From Oscillospiraceae bacterium (GTDB lineage Bacteria > Bacillota > Clostridia > Oscillospirales > Oscillospiraceae), in assembly GCA_022846095.1 (NCBI GenBank), contig AP025583.1, positions 3,683,279 to 3,747,278 on the forward strand: 64,000 nucleotides of DNA, given 5' to 3'. Below the pieces are notes generated by a model, which saw nothing but the letters and a program-made list of their open reading frames with translations, did no database searches and was not told where the DNA came from. The position numbers and the translations under genes were made by a program. Of this stretch, positions 7,904-15,987 are shown piece after piece (position 1 is the stretch's first letter; every line of letters begins with the position of its first letter).

Positions 7904-8851
7904 ATGCGCCCAAACTACACGTCCATCACGGGCATCAAGGATCTGTCCAAGTCCGACATCAATTACATCCTGGATCTGGCCGAAAAGCTGGAACCCATCA
8001 TCCAGGGCAAGTCCGATATGCGCCCCCTGCGCGACAAAGTGCTGTGCACCTTTTTCTATGAGCCCTCCACCCGCACCCGGCTGTCCTTCGAGTCCGCCAT
8101 GAACCGTCTGGGCGGCAGCTGCATCGCCATGGCGGACGCCCAGAAGACCTCCTCCGTCTGGAAGGGCGAGACGCTGGAAGACACGATCCGCACCATTGAA
8201 AACTACTGCGACGTCATCGCCCTGCGCCACTTTGAGGCCGGCGCCGCCAGCAAGGCGGCCTCCATCTCCAAGGTGCCCGTCATCAACGCGGGCGACGGCC
8301 CCAACGAGCACCCCACCCAGACGCTGCTGGATATGCTCACCATCCGCCGTGCGTGCGGCACGCTGGAGGGGCTGAAGGTGGTCCTGTGCGGCGATCTGAA
8401 GCACACCCGCTCCACCAACTCCGTCACCCTGGGCCTGTCGAACTACGGCGTCAACTTCACCTTCGTCAGCCCCAAGGGCTTTGAAACCAGCCAGTGGATT
8501 CTGGATCTGGTCAAGGAGCGGGGATGCAGCTACACCCAGTCGGAGGATCTCCAGGCCTCCATCCTGGACGCCGACGTGGTGTACATGTGCCGCATCCAGA
8601 AGGAGCGCTTTGAGCATCCCGCGGACTTCGACCTCATCGACGGCAAGTACTGCCTCACCCGCGATATGCTGGAAAAGTCCTCCAAAATCGCCACGGTGCT
8701 CCACCACCTGCCGCGGGTCAAGGAGCTGGATACCAGCGTGGACAGCTATCCCGGCTGCGCCTACTTCAAGCAGACCTATAACGGCGTGCTGATCCGGGCA
8801 GCGCTGATGACCATGCTGCTGGACAAGGTGCCCGTGGAGTACGGGCTGTAG
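7904..8851 (+). CDS. Aspartate carbamoyltransferase-like enzyme, probably catabolic
   Basis: A 315-residue carbamoyltransferase. Carbamoyl-phosphate residues are present: STRTR (55-59), SSVWKGE with Lys87, and HPTQ (136-139). ATCase-type regions (NAGDGPNEHPTQ, YMCRIQKERF) favour the PyrB branch over ornithine carbamoyltransferase. The usual HPLPR loop reads HHLPR (267-271), a change in the substrate-binding loop. No other pyr gene is nearby. The neighbours are a ureide permease and a hydantoinase, so it may run in reverse, phosphorolysing an N-carbamoyl amino acid to carbamoyl phosphate, as proposed for YgeW-type enzymes. A plain biosynthetic PyrB cannot be excluded. The start is supported by AAAAGGAG. 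Confidence 0.8.
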   Translation: MRPNYTSITGIKDLSKSDINYILDLAEKLEPIIQGKSDMRPLRDKVLCTFFYEPSTRTRLSFESAMNRLGGSCIAMADAQKTSSVWKGETLEDTIRTIENYCDVIALRHFEAGAASKAASISKVPVINAGDGPNEHPTQTLLDMLTIRRACGTLEGLKVVLCGDLKHTRSTNSVTLGLSNYGVNFTFVSPKGFETSQWILDLVKERGCSYTQSEDLQASILDADVVYMCRIQKERFEHPADFDLIDGKYCLTRDMLEKSSKIATVLHHLPRVKELDTSVDSYPGCAYFKQTYNGVLIRAALMTMLLDKVPVEYGL

Positions 8852-8878
8852 GCAAGATCCGGCGCGAGTACGCAGACA

Positions 8879-8920
8879 GGCCGGACAGGCGGGTGTTGAG
8901 CCTGCCTGTCCGGCCGCTTT
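8879..8920 (+). terminator. Hairpin after the carbamoyltransferase gene
   Basis: Perfect 12-bp arms (8879-8890 and 8904-8915) with an internal partial stem, followed by GCTTTATT. The T-tract is weak, so this may be a partial terminator between the carbamoyltransferase and the regulator gene. Confidence 0.6.
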
Positions 8921-8945
8921 ATTGAATCGGCGCGGAGGTGGCGGT

Positions 8946-10106
8946 ATGCTGGATACGGTGATTGCGCAATCCATTGTGGACAGAACCATGTCGGTCCTGA
9001 ACGTCAACGTAAACATTATGGACGTGGAGGGAAAGGTGATTGCCGCGGGCAACAAGGCGCGCATTGGCACCTTCCACTGCGCGGCGGCCGAGGTCATCGC
9101 CACCGGCCGGAAAAAATCGGTCACGGCGGCCGAGGCCGCCGCGATGGAGAGCGTGGAGCAGGGCGTTACCCAGCCCATCGTCTACAAGCAGAAGATCATC
9201 GGCGCGCTGGGGATGACCGGCGCGCCGGAGACGGTGGGGAAATACGTGGAGCTGGCGGTGCTGTCCGCCCAGCTGATCATCGAGCAGGAGGAGATGAAGA
9301 AGCGGGTCTACCAGGAGCAGCGGGCCAGGGAGAGCATCCTGGTGGATCTCTTCACAGGGCGCTGCCTGGAGGACGAGCAGCTGTTCCGCCAGCGCCTGCC
9401 CCTGCTGGGCTACCGGCTGGACGCCCCGCAGCTTCTGGTGGCGGCCCACCTCTCCGCGCTGGAGGAGCAGGCCGACCCCCTGCGCTGCCAGCAGCTCAAG
9501 GACCGGCTGATCGAGCATATTTCCGACCACCGCATCAAAGGCCGCGCGCTGGCCGCCTGCTTTATGAACCAGCACATGGCCATCCTCTGCCCCCTGCGGG
9601 AGGGCGAGGGGAGCCGGGCGGCCAGGGCGGAAATCGCACGGGGGCTCGGGGCGCTGCTGCGGACGGAGAGCCGCGGCGGGGTCCTTCTGGCCCCCGGCGA
9701 CCTGTGCCCGGACTGGAGGCGGATTCCCGGGGCCTTCTCCCGGGCGGAGGGGGTGCTGGACTTGGCCAGGCGGAACCCGGGCTGCGGCGGGATCGCCTTT
9801 TTCGAGGACTATATGACCGAGTATACCCTGCTGCGCATTCCGCCGGAGGCCAGGCAGGCGTTTTACCGCACGGTGCTGGGAAGCCTGCTCGGCGCCAGGG
9901 ACGAGCAGCGGGCGCTGTCCCTCCAGACCCTGAAAACCTACTATCAAAACGATATGAACGCGCAAAAAACCGCGCAGGAGCTGTTTATCCACCGCAATAC
10001 CCTGAATATCCGTCTGAACAGGATCCGGGAACTGACGGGCTACGCCCCGCAGACGTTTCAGGATGCGTTTGTTCTGCGCATGGCCATCCTGCTCGGAGAC
10101 CTCTGA
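8946..10106 (+). CDS. CdaR/PucR-type transcriptional regulator
   Basis: A 386-residue regulator. The N-terminal part (LDTVIAQSIVDRTMSVLNVNVNIMD...) resembles the CdaR sugar-diacid recognition domain. The C-terminus (TAQELFIHRNTLNIRLNRIRELTGY) is the PucR-type HTH_30 domain. Family members respond to small carboxylic acids or purine breakdown products and usually activate the adjacent operon. The ATG at 8946 with GGAGGTG 5 nt upstream is preferred to a TTG at 8922. It lies inside the ureide cluster and is its most likely regulator. A related regulator remnant lies at 12.7-13.06 kb. Confidence 0.85.
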   Translation: MLDTVIAQSIVDRTMSVLNVNVNIMDVEGKVIAAGNKARIGTFHCAAAEVIATGRKKSVTAAEAAAMESVEQGVTQPIVYKQKIIGALGMTGAPETVGKYVELAVLSAQLIIEQEEMKKRVYQEQRARESILVDLFTGRCLEDEQLFRQRLPLLGYRLDAPQLLVAAHLSALEEQADPLRCQQLKDRLIEHISDHRIKGRALAACFMNQHMAILCPLREGEGSRAARAEIARGLGALLRTESRGGVLLAPGDLCPDWRRIPGAFSRAEGVLDLARRNPGCGGIAFFEDYMTEYTLLRIPPEARQAFYRTVLGSLLGARDEQRALSLQTLKTYYQNDMNAQKTAQELFIHRNTLNIRLNRIRELTGYAPQTFQDAFVLRMAILLGDL

Positions 10107-10142
10107 GCGGCTGATCGGCAACGAGAAAAAGGAGCGACCGAC

Positions 10143-11183
10143 ATGAAATACATCGATGTAAGAAGCGATACGGTGACCACGCCCACCCAGGAGATGCGCG
10201 AGGCCATGTACGCCGCCGAGGTGGGCGACGACGTCATCGGCGACGATCCCACCGTGGCCAAACTCCAGGAGCTGGGCGCGGGCCTGTTCGGGAAGGAGGC
10301 CTGCCTTATCACCACCTCGGGCACCATGAGCAACCAGACGGCGGTGCTCTCCCTGACCAACAAGTGTGAACAGATCGTCGTCCACGACAAATCCCACATG
10401 TACAACCTGGAGGTGGCGGGGCTGGCCCAGATCTGCGGCGTCCAGGCCCGCGCCATCCCCGCCCCCGGCGGCGTCTACGACCTGGCCGAGCTGGAGGCCA
10501 ACATCCTCAAGCCCGCCATCCAGTCCGCGCCCACCACGCTGGTGTGCATCGAGAATACCTTTGATCTGAATCAGGGGCTGATCGTCTCCAAGGAGCACAT
10601 CGACGCGGTCTGCGCGGTGGCCCACCGCAGCGGTGTCCCAGTCTACATGGACGGCGCCCGGGTGCTCAACGCCGCGGTGGCCCTCGGCATGGACCCCGCC
10701 GAGCTGTGCGCCAGCGTGGACGTGGTGTCCCTGTGCCTGAGCAAGGCCCTGGCCTGCCCCATCGGCTCCATCATGATGGGCCCCAGGGATGTGATCGCCA
10801 AGGCCAGGGTCATGCGCCAGATGCTGGGCGGCGGCTGGCGCCAGGCCGGTATCGTGGCTGCGGCCGGCATCGTGGGGCTGTCCCACTACCAGGATCTGCG
10901 CCTGGATCACGAGAAGGCCGCCGTGCTGGCCAAGGGGCTGAAGGCGCTGGGGCTGGGCATCGACATGGCCCAGGTGCAGACCAACGTGGTGCGCATCGAC
11001 GTGGCCGGCACGGGCATGACCGCCCAGGCGTTCTGCGCGCGGCTGGAGGGCTTCGGCGTCAAGGCCAAGCCTGTGGGCCCCACCTATGTGCGCATGATCT
11101 GCCACAAGGATCTGACCCCCGAGCTGGTGCCGGCGGTGCTCCAGGCGGTGGAACGCTGTATTCACGCCAAAAAGGCCGTGTAA
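10143..11183 (+). CDS. ltaE: Low-specificity L-threonine aldolase (PLP enzyme)
   Basis: A 346-residue fold-type I PLP enzyme of the beta-eliminating lyase family. The N-terminus DVRSDTVTTPTQEMREAM and the lysine motif SLCLSKALACPIGS (Schiff-base Lys) are typical of LtaE, which cleaves L-threonine, allo-threonine and related beta-hydroxy amino acids to glycine and an aldehyde. It lies 36 nt after the regulator gene and 10 nt before the hydantoinase, in an evident operon. In this context it could cleave a beta-hydroxy amino acid released from a carbamoylated precursor; that substrate link is inference. Confidence 0.88.
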   Translation: MKYIDVRSDTVTTPTQEMREAMYAAEVGDDVIGDDPTVAKLQELGAGLFGKEACLITTSGTMSNQTAVLSLTNKCEQIVVHDKSHMYNLEVAGLAQICGVQARAIPAPGGVYDLAELEANILKPAIQSAPTTLVCIENTFDLNQGLIVSKEHIDAVCAVAHRSGVPVYMDGARVLNAAVALGMDPAELCASVDVVSLCLSKALACPIGSIMMGPRDVIAKARVMRQMLGGGWRQAGIVAAAGIVGLSHYQDLRLDHEKAAVLAKGLKALGLGIDMAQVQTNVVRIDVAGTGMTAQAFCARLEGFGVKAKPVGPTYVRMICHKDLTPELVPAVLQAVERCIHAKKAV

Positions 11184-11193
11184 GGGGTGCGCC

Positions 11194-12588
11194 ATGTTTG
11201 ACCTTCTGATTCAAAACGGCACCGTGGTTACCGCCCGGGGGACCCACGGCTGGGACGTGGCCGTCAGCGGGGACAAGATCGCCGCCGTGGGCCCCCACGG
11301 GACCCTGGGGGAGGCGGCACGCAGGGTGGACGCGGCGGGAAAGCTGCTTCTTCCGGGCCTCATCGATCCCCACGTACATATCCGCCACCCCTTCAAGGGC
11401 GGTTTTTCCGCGGACGATTTCTACACCGCCACCCGCTCCGCGGCCTTTGGCGGCGTAACCACGGTGTGCGACTTTGCCATCCAATGGGATAAGGAAATGA
11501 GCATTACCGACACCTGCGCGCTGCGCAGGTCGCAGTTTGAGGGCCGCGCCGTGACCGACTTCGCCTTCCACGCCTGCCCCACCCGCTCGGACCCGGAGAC
11601 CCTGGCGCAGCTTCCCGGATTGATCGCGGGGGGCGTGCCCTCGGCCAAGATGTATATGACCTACTCCCGCCAGGGCCGCATGTCGGACGACGCCGCCCTT
11701 TACGAGGCCCTGAGGATTACGGCCTCCTGCGGGGGCATCGTGGGCGTCCACGCGGAAAACGACGCCATGTGCTGCTATTACTCCGACGAGTTTGAGAAGG
11801 CCGGCAAGACGCAGCCCCACTTTTTCCCCCTGTGCAAGCACAACGTGGTGGAGGCGGAGGCGGTCAACCGGGCAATCTACCTGGCCAAGATGTCCGGCGG
11901 GAGCCTCTATATCTTCCACCTGTCCTGCGCGCAGAGCCTGGAGCTGCTGCGCCGCGCCAGGGCGGAGGGAGTGCGCGTCTACGCCGAGACCTGCATCCAC
12001 TATCTCACCATGGACGAGCGCAAATACGACCGGCCCGACGGCGCCAATTTCATCTGCAGTCCGCCGCTGCGCAGCGCCCGCGACGTGGAGGCCCTCTGGG
12101 CCGGGGTGGCGGAGGGGCTGATCGGCGTGGTCAGCTCGGACCACTGCGGCTTCTCCCTGGCCGACAAGGCCGCGGGCGGCAACCGGTTCGCCGCCACGCC
12201 CAACGGGCTGCCCGGAATGGAAACCCGCCTGCCCGCCCTCTACACCTACGGCGTCAAGACGGGCCGCATCACCCTGCCGCGGATGGTGGAGCTACTGTGC
12301 ACCAACCCGGCCCGTGTTTTCGGCATGTACCCCCGCAAGGGGGACGTCGTCCCGGGCGGGGACGCGGATCTGGTGATTTTCGACCCCGGCGCGGAGAAGG
12401 CCATCTCGGCCGGCGTGCTGCACAGCCCGGTGGACTGGTCCCCCTTCGGGGGCGAGATCCTCTGCGGCTTTGCCCGGCAGGTCTACCGCCGCGGAGCGCT
12501 GGTGGTGGACGGCGAGACGTTCCTGGCTTCGCCCGGCTCCGGCCTGTACTTGGCGCGCAGTGCGCAGGATATAGACGTATTTTCATAG
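11194..12588 (+). CDS. hydA: Dihydropyrimidinase/D-hydantoinase-type cyclic amidohydrolase
   Basis: A 464-residue amidohydrolase. The dinuclear metal site is complete: HxH (His60, His62, in DPHVHIRHP), carboxylatable Lys152 (in SAKMYMTY), His186 (HAEND), His242 (FHLS) and Asp316 (SSDH). The family opens hydantoins or dihydropyrimidines to N-carbamoyl amino acids. Fused to the ltaE operon with a 10-nt gap and an AGGGG site. Together with the NCS1 permease and the carbamoyltransferase it supports import, ring opening and decarbamoylation of a cyclic ureide. Allantoinase is a possible alternative activity in this superfamily. Confidence 0.88.
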   Translation: MFDLLIQNGTVVTARGTHGWDVAVSGDKIAAVGPHGTLGEAARRVDAAGKLLLPGLIDPHVHIRHPFKGGFSADDFYTATRSAAFGGVTTVCDFAIQWDKEMSITDTCALRRSQFEGRAVTDFAFHACPTRSDPETLAQLPGLIAGGVPSAKMYMTYSRQGRMSDDAALYEALRITASCGGIVGVHAENDAMCCYYSDEFEKAGKTQPHFFPLCKHNVVEAEAVNRAIYLAKMSGGSLYIFHLSCAQSLELLRRARAEGVRVYAETCIHYLTMDERKYDRPDGANFICSPPLRSARDVEALWAGVAEGLIGVVSSDHCGFSLADKAAGGNRFAATPNGLPGMETRLPALYTYGVKTGRITLPRMVELLCTNPARVFGMYPRKGDVVPGGDADLVIFDPGAEKAISAGVLHSPVDWSPFGGEILCGFARQVYRRGALVVDGETFLASPGSGLYLARSAQDIDVFS

Positions 12589-12694
12589 GAAAACGAGCTT
12601 GCCGCCCTGGCGTCCCCCGCCATGCCCTTTGACGGGTGGACGCCCTCGGAGGCAAAGCCGGCACCACAATTTGCTCTTAATGGTGGAAATTAAA

Positions 12695-13060
12695 TTATGC
12701 ATTTGGACCCGCAGGGGCCTCTTTGGGCCGATCAATATCGACCCTCAGGTTTCCGACAAGCATACAGGAGTAGAGCAGCAGTCTGCAATTATCAGGGTCA
12801 TTCAAGGAGGAGCCGATCAGCTCCTCAATACGGGAAATCCGATAGATCAACGAATTTCTGTGTAAGTGAAGTTCCTTTGCGGCATTCGTATAGTTGCTTC
12901 CGGAGAGCAAAAATTCAAAGAGGGTACGGAAATTTTCGCTGCCCGTCTCCTTGTCCAGCCTCCAAAGCAGATGAATATCAGGGTGGACAAGGGTGTTGAA
13001 GTTGAGCCGGCGCAGCTCGTCTGAGATAAACAGGCTGGCCGCCTGATACATGGTACAATA
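12695..13060 (-). pseudogene. Truncated PucR/CdaR-type regulator (C-terminal fragment)
   Basis: Translation of the minus strand from about 13060 down to the stop at 12695 gives some 120 residues matching the end of a PucR/CdaR regulator, including the HTH_30 segment KELHLHRNSLIYRISRIEELIG. The N-terminal two thirds are missing. Upstream the frame runs into sequence whose opposite strand encodes a TRAP permease, so the break near 13.05-13.06 kb is a rearrangement junction. No start codon with a ribosome binding site is evident at the junction. It may be wholly non-functional. Confidence 0.7.
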
Positions 13061-13591
13061 GGGCAAGCCATGTCCATGCTGATGATGACCGTCCCCATCT
13101 TCTATCCTATTATTACCGCCTTGGGCTTCGACGCCATCTGGTTTGGTATCTACGTCATTCTCGTCATGAACTTCGGCTCCATCTCCCCCCCTGTGGGCAT
13201 GTGCTGCTTTGTTGTGAAGGGAATTGACAAGAGCATCTCCCTGGGCACCGTATTTAAAGGGATCATTGCGTTTATCTTTGTCCTGTTTGAGACGGCAATG
13301 AAAAAAGTGGCAATCAACAAGATCAGCGGTCAATCCATCGTGGGCGCCTACGAGATTTCACAGTGCACCCTGATGTGCGCGGTCTTTGCCTCCTTTGCCT
13401 ACGGACAGGTGTCCAAGACGCACATCACTATGACCTTAATCATTGAGCGCCTTCCAGGCCGCGCAAAGTTTATTCCATTTTTTCTTTGCAGCGCCGTGAG
13501 CACGGTTATGGCTGCCATTCTGACCTACGCCACCTTTTATCAGGCGGGCCGCCAAGTTGCAGCAGGACGGCACCTTTTTCATGGAAGATAG
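13061..13591 (+). pseudogene. Chimeric TRAP-transporter remnant (DctM end fused to DctQ middle)
   Basis: The open frame contains MLMMTVPIFYPIITALGFD and the NFGSISPPVGMCCFVVKGI segment, typical of the C-terminus of the TRAP large permease (DctM). From about 13310 it changes to ISGQSIVGAYEISQCTLM and KTHITMTLIIERLPGRAK, typical of the first half of the TRAP small permease (DctQ). DctM normally follows DctQ, so this in-frame fusion in reverse order looks like a deletion scar joining two TRAP operons. No solute-binding protein is present, and a working transporter is not expected. A terminator follows. Confidence 0.7.
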
Positions 13592-13597
13592 ATCGAA

Positions 13598-13630
13598 GCG
13601 CCCGCTGTTGTATCAGCGGGCGCCTTTTTC
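13598..13630 (+). terminator. Intrinsic terminator after the TRAP remnant
   Basis: Stem 13598-13607 / 13614-13623 (GCGCCCGCTG and complement), 6-nt loop, followed by CTTTTTCTC. It points in the plus direction, i.e. the original terminator of the decayed transporter genes. Confidence 0.75.
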
Positions 13631-13659
13631 TCTTTTGTTATGGCGGCGGGACCCGCCTC

Positions 13660-14454
13660 TTATGCGTTCCGCTCCCCCACAAGCAATTGCCGCACCAGGG
13701 ACTCCAAAAAACACTCCACGCTGGCGCAGGTGCCGGAGGCGGCGGCACGGACCTCCGGGACGGCGTGCTCCATCGCGCAGGAGGCGCCGGCAAAGCGGAA
13801 CATGGGAATGTCGTTGAAGTTGTCCCCAAACGCCAGGATGTCGCCGGCGGAAATCCGGAGGGCGGCGGCAATCTGCGCCAGGCCCGTGCCCTTATCGGAT
13901 AACGTAAAGTCCAGCCAGTATTTTCCCGCCACGGCCACGTTCAGGCGGCGGCCCCACACGGGGGCGAACAGGGCCGCATAGCTGTCCGCGGGCCTGTCCG
14001 TAAACGCGGAGACCTTGATGACGTCCTCTTCAATATCCGCCACATCCCCCACGCGCACGGTGTTGTTCCCCAGGTCGTACCTGATATGCCGGTAATACGC
14101 CTCGGTCTTGGGGATGACGTAGGAGGTATCCGCACCGCTGAGCAGCACCTCGCAGCCGGGTTGGGCGCAGATTTGGGCGCAGAGCTGCTCCCAGTCCGGG
14201 CGGGCCAGGGGGGTCTTTGCCAGCACGGCGTTTTGCCGGTAGACGATGGCCCCATTCTCACACAGGTAGAGGATCTTGTCCGAGACAGGGGCAAAGAGCC
14301 TGCGCAGGCTGGCGTACTGGCGGCCGCTGGCGGCGCAGAACCGCACATTGCCGGCGTGCAGCGCCTCGATGAGCGCAAATATCCGTTCCGGCAGGCCGGT
14401 CTCCCCCGGCGGCAACAGCGTCCCGTCCACGTCGCAGGCAATCAGTTTTACCAT
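13660..14454 (-). CDS. HAD-superfamily Cof-type phosphatase
   Basis: A 264-residue haloacid-dehalogenase hydrolase. Motif I is DVDGTLL near the N-terminus with the nucleophile Asp; motif II Ser is in CAASGRQYASLRRLF; motif III/IV is in SDKGTGLAQIAAALRI and FGDNFNDIPMF. A class IIB cap lies between them. This group dephosphorylates sugar phosphates, nucleotides or cofactors in the cytoplasm; the substrate cannot be predicted. It is transcribed away from the AraC regulator region and stands alone. Confidence 0.85.
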   Translation of the reverse strand: MVKLIACDVDGTLLPPGETGLPERIFALIEALHAGNVRFCAASGRQYASLRRLFAPVSDKILYLCENGAIVYRQNAVLAKTPLARPDWEQLCAQICAQPGCEVLLSGADTSYVIPKTEAYYRHIRYDLGNNTVRVGDVADIEEDVIKVSAFTDRPADSYAALFAPVWGRRLNVAVAGKYWLDFTLSDKGTGLAQIAAALRISAGDILAFGDNFNDIPMFRFAGASCAMEHAVPEVRAAASGTCASVECFLESLVRQLLVGERNA

Positions 14455-14520
14455 ATAAAAGCTCCCCTTCCCGTCAGGCTCCGCAGGGCCGGCCCCTATT
14501 GTAGCACAGCGCGGCGGAAT

Positions 14521-15375
14521 TTACAAAAGCGGCGCGCGCTGGCCCTGGGCCGCGCGGTACCGCTGCGCCGTCACCCCCTTGTACTTGCGGAAGGTGCGGG
14601 TAAAGTAGCTCAGGTCGTTGAAGCCGCAGGAGAGCGCCACGTCGGTAATGGACTCGTCCGTGACGCACAGCCGCTCCCCCGCGCACTCCACCCGGTAGTA
14701 GTTGAGGTAGTCGATGGGGGTCCGGCCGGTGATCTGCCGGAACACGCGGCAGAAGTATTTGGGGGCCATGTCCGCCTCGGCGGCCAGCTCACCCAGGGTG
14801 AGGGGCCCGGCGTAGTCCCGGCGGATGCGGCGCAGCACCTGCTTCATCTGTTCCACGCGCTTGTCGCGGGCGGGCGGGGCGGCCGGGGCCTGCCGCACGA
14901 GAAGGCCCATAAGCTGCCAGAGCAGGCCGACGGTAGTGAACTCATAGCCGCGCCCCTCCCGCTCTATGGCCTGGAATAGCGCGCCCACAATGGCGCAGGC
15001 AGGGCTGTCCCGCTCAAATAGATAGGGCTGCTGAACCGCCGCAGCCAGCATATCCCGCCCGGCGGGGCCGCCCATGGCCTTCTCCTGCAAGAAGCGGGAG
15101 AAATCGAAAACCACGCACTCGTACACGCTGTCGTGGGGCGTCCCGCCGTGGATGCTGCCGTCCGGGACAAAGGCGGCGTCCCCGGCGCGCAGCTCGCGCA
15201 CGTTGGTGTCCAGCGAGAGCGTGAAGCCGCCGGAGAGCACCAGGATCAGCTCCGACTCCATATGCCAGTGGAAGGGCATCCAGTAGCGGGGGTGGGTGGG
15301 ATCCACGAAGTGGAACTCAATCGGGAAATCGAAAGTGCCCCGGGTCTTGTTCTCATGGGTGGCGAGATAGTTCAC
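14521..15375 (-). CDS. AraC-family transcriptional regulator of the fucose genes
   Basis: A 284-residue AraC/XylS activator with an N-terminal cupin sensor (FHWHMESELILVLSGGFTL...) and two C-terminal helix-turn-helices (LGELAAEADMAPKYFCRVFR and VALSCGFNDLSYFTRTFRKYKG). The GTG at 15375 is chosen because GGGGGG lies 7 nt upstream; the frame extends to 15417 without similarity. It is divergent from fucU, the usual arrangement for an AraC-type activator of a sugar operon, so L-fucose or a derivative is its likely effector (inference). Confidence 0.86.
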   Translation of the reverse strand: MNYLATHENKTRGTFDFPIEFHFVDPTHPRYWMPFHWHMESELILVLSGGFTLSLDTNVRELRAGDAAFVPDGSIHGGTPHDSVYECVVFDFSRFLQEKAMGGPAGRDMLAAAVQQPYLFERDSPACAIVGALFQAIEREGRGYEFTTVGLLWQLMGLLVRQAPAAPPARDKRVEQMKQVLRRIRRDYAGPLTLGELAAEADMAPKYFCRVFRQITGRTPIDYLNYYRVECAGERLCVTDESITDVALSCGFNDLSYFTRTFRKYKGVTAQRYRAAQGQRAPLL

Positions 15376-15552
15376 CGGCTTTCCCCCCTTCCGCCGGCCG
15401 CAGCACAGGCCGGACATTTTTAAAATTTTTATATAAAAGTGAAGATCGTCCTACTGTTTACGATTATACACCAAGAATCCTGTTAAAAACAACGGTATAC
15501 TACACACAGTACAAAAAATATCTGTGCAGGATAACGAACAGGAGGGACCGCA
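15376..15552. promoter_or_regulatory. Divergent control region between araC-type gene and fucU
   Basis: This 177-bp region is AT-rich. A -10-like TATACT (15496-15501) faces fucU but has no good -35 at 17 bp, as expected for an AraC-dependent promoter. No sigma-54 element is present. Exact operator half-sites could not be assigned. Confidence 0.4.
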
Positions 15553-15987
15553 GTGTTAAAGAATATTCCGCCCATTCTGTCCCCGGAGCTGCTCCGGGTG
15601 CTCTGCGAGATGGGGCACGGGGACGAAATCGTCATCGGGGACGGCAACTTCCCCGCCGAGCGCGTAGGCGCGGACGCTATTGTCGTCCGCGCGGACGGCC
15701 ACGGCGTGCCGGAGCTTCTGGACGCGGTGCTTCAGGTGCTGCCTCTGGACCAGTACAGCCGGCGGCCCGTGGCGCTGATGGAGGTCGTGCCCGGGGACCC
15801 CCCGTCGCCCGCCATCTGGGACACCTATAGGGCCCTGCTCACCAAGCACGAGCCGGAGCACTGCGCCATCGAGATGGTGGAGCGCTTCGCGTTCTATGAG
15901 CGGGCCCAAAAGGCGTATGCCGTCGTCGCCACCGGCGAGGGCGCCGTATACGCGAACATCCTGCTCAGGAAGGGCGTCGTGAAATGA
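15553..15987 (+). CDS. fucU: L-fucose mutarotase FucU (RbsD/FucU family)
   Basis: A 144-residue cytoplasmic pyranase/mutarotase that interconverts sugar anomers before isomerisation. The family pattern LCEMGHGDEIVIGDGNFP with His22 is present, as are the C-terminal FYERAQKAYAVVATGE and YANILLRKGVV segments. The GTG start has a GGAGGGA site 5 nt upstream. It overlaps the kinase gene by 4 nt (ATGA), which indicates translational coupling. Its position before kinase and fucI sets the sugar as L-fucose or a close 6-deoxyhexose. Confidence 0.92.
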   Translation: MLKNIPPILSPELLRVLCEMGHGDEIVIGDGNFPAERVGADAIVVRADGHGVPELLDAVLQVLPLDQYSRRPVALMEVVPGDPPSPAIWDTYRALLTKHEPEHCAIEMVERFAFYERAQKAYAVVATGEGAVYANILLRKGVVK

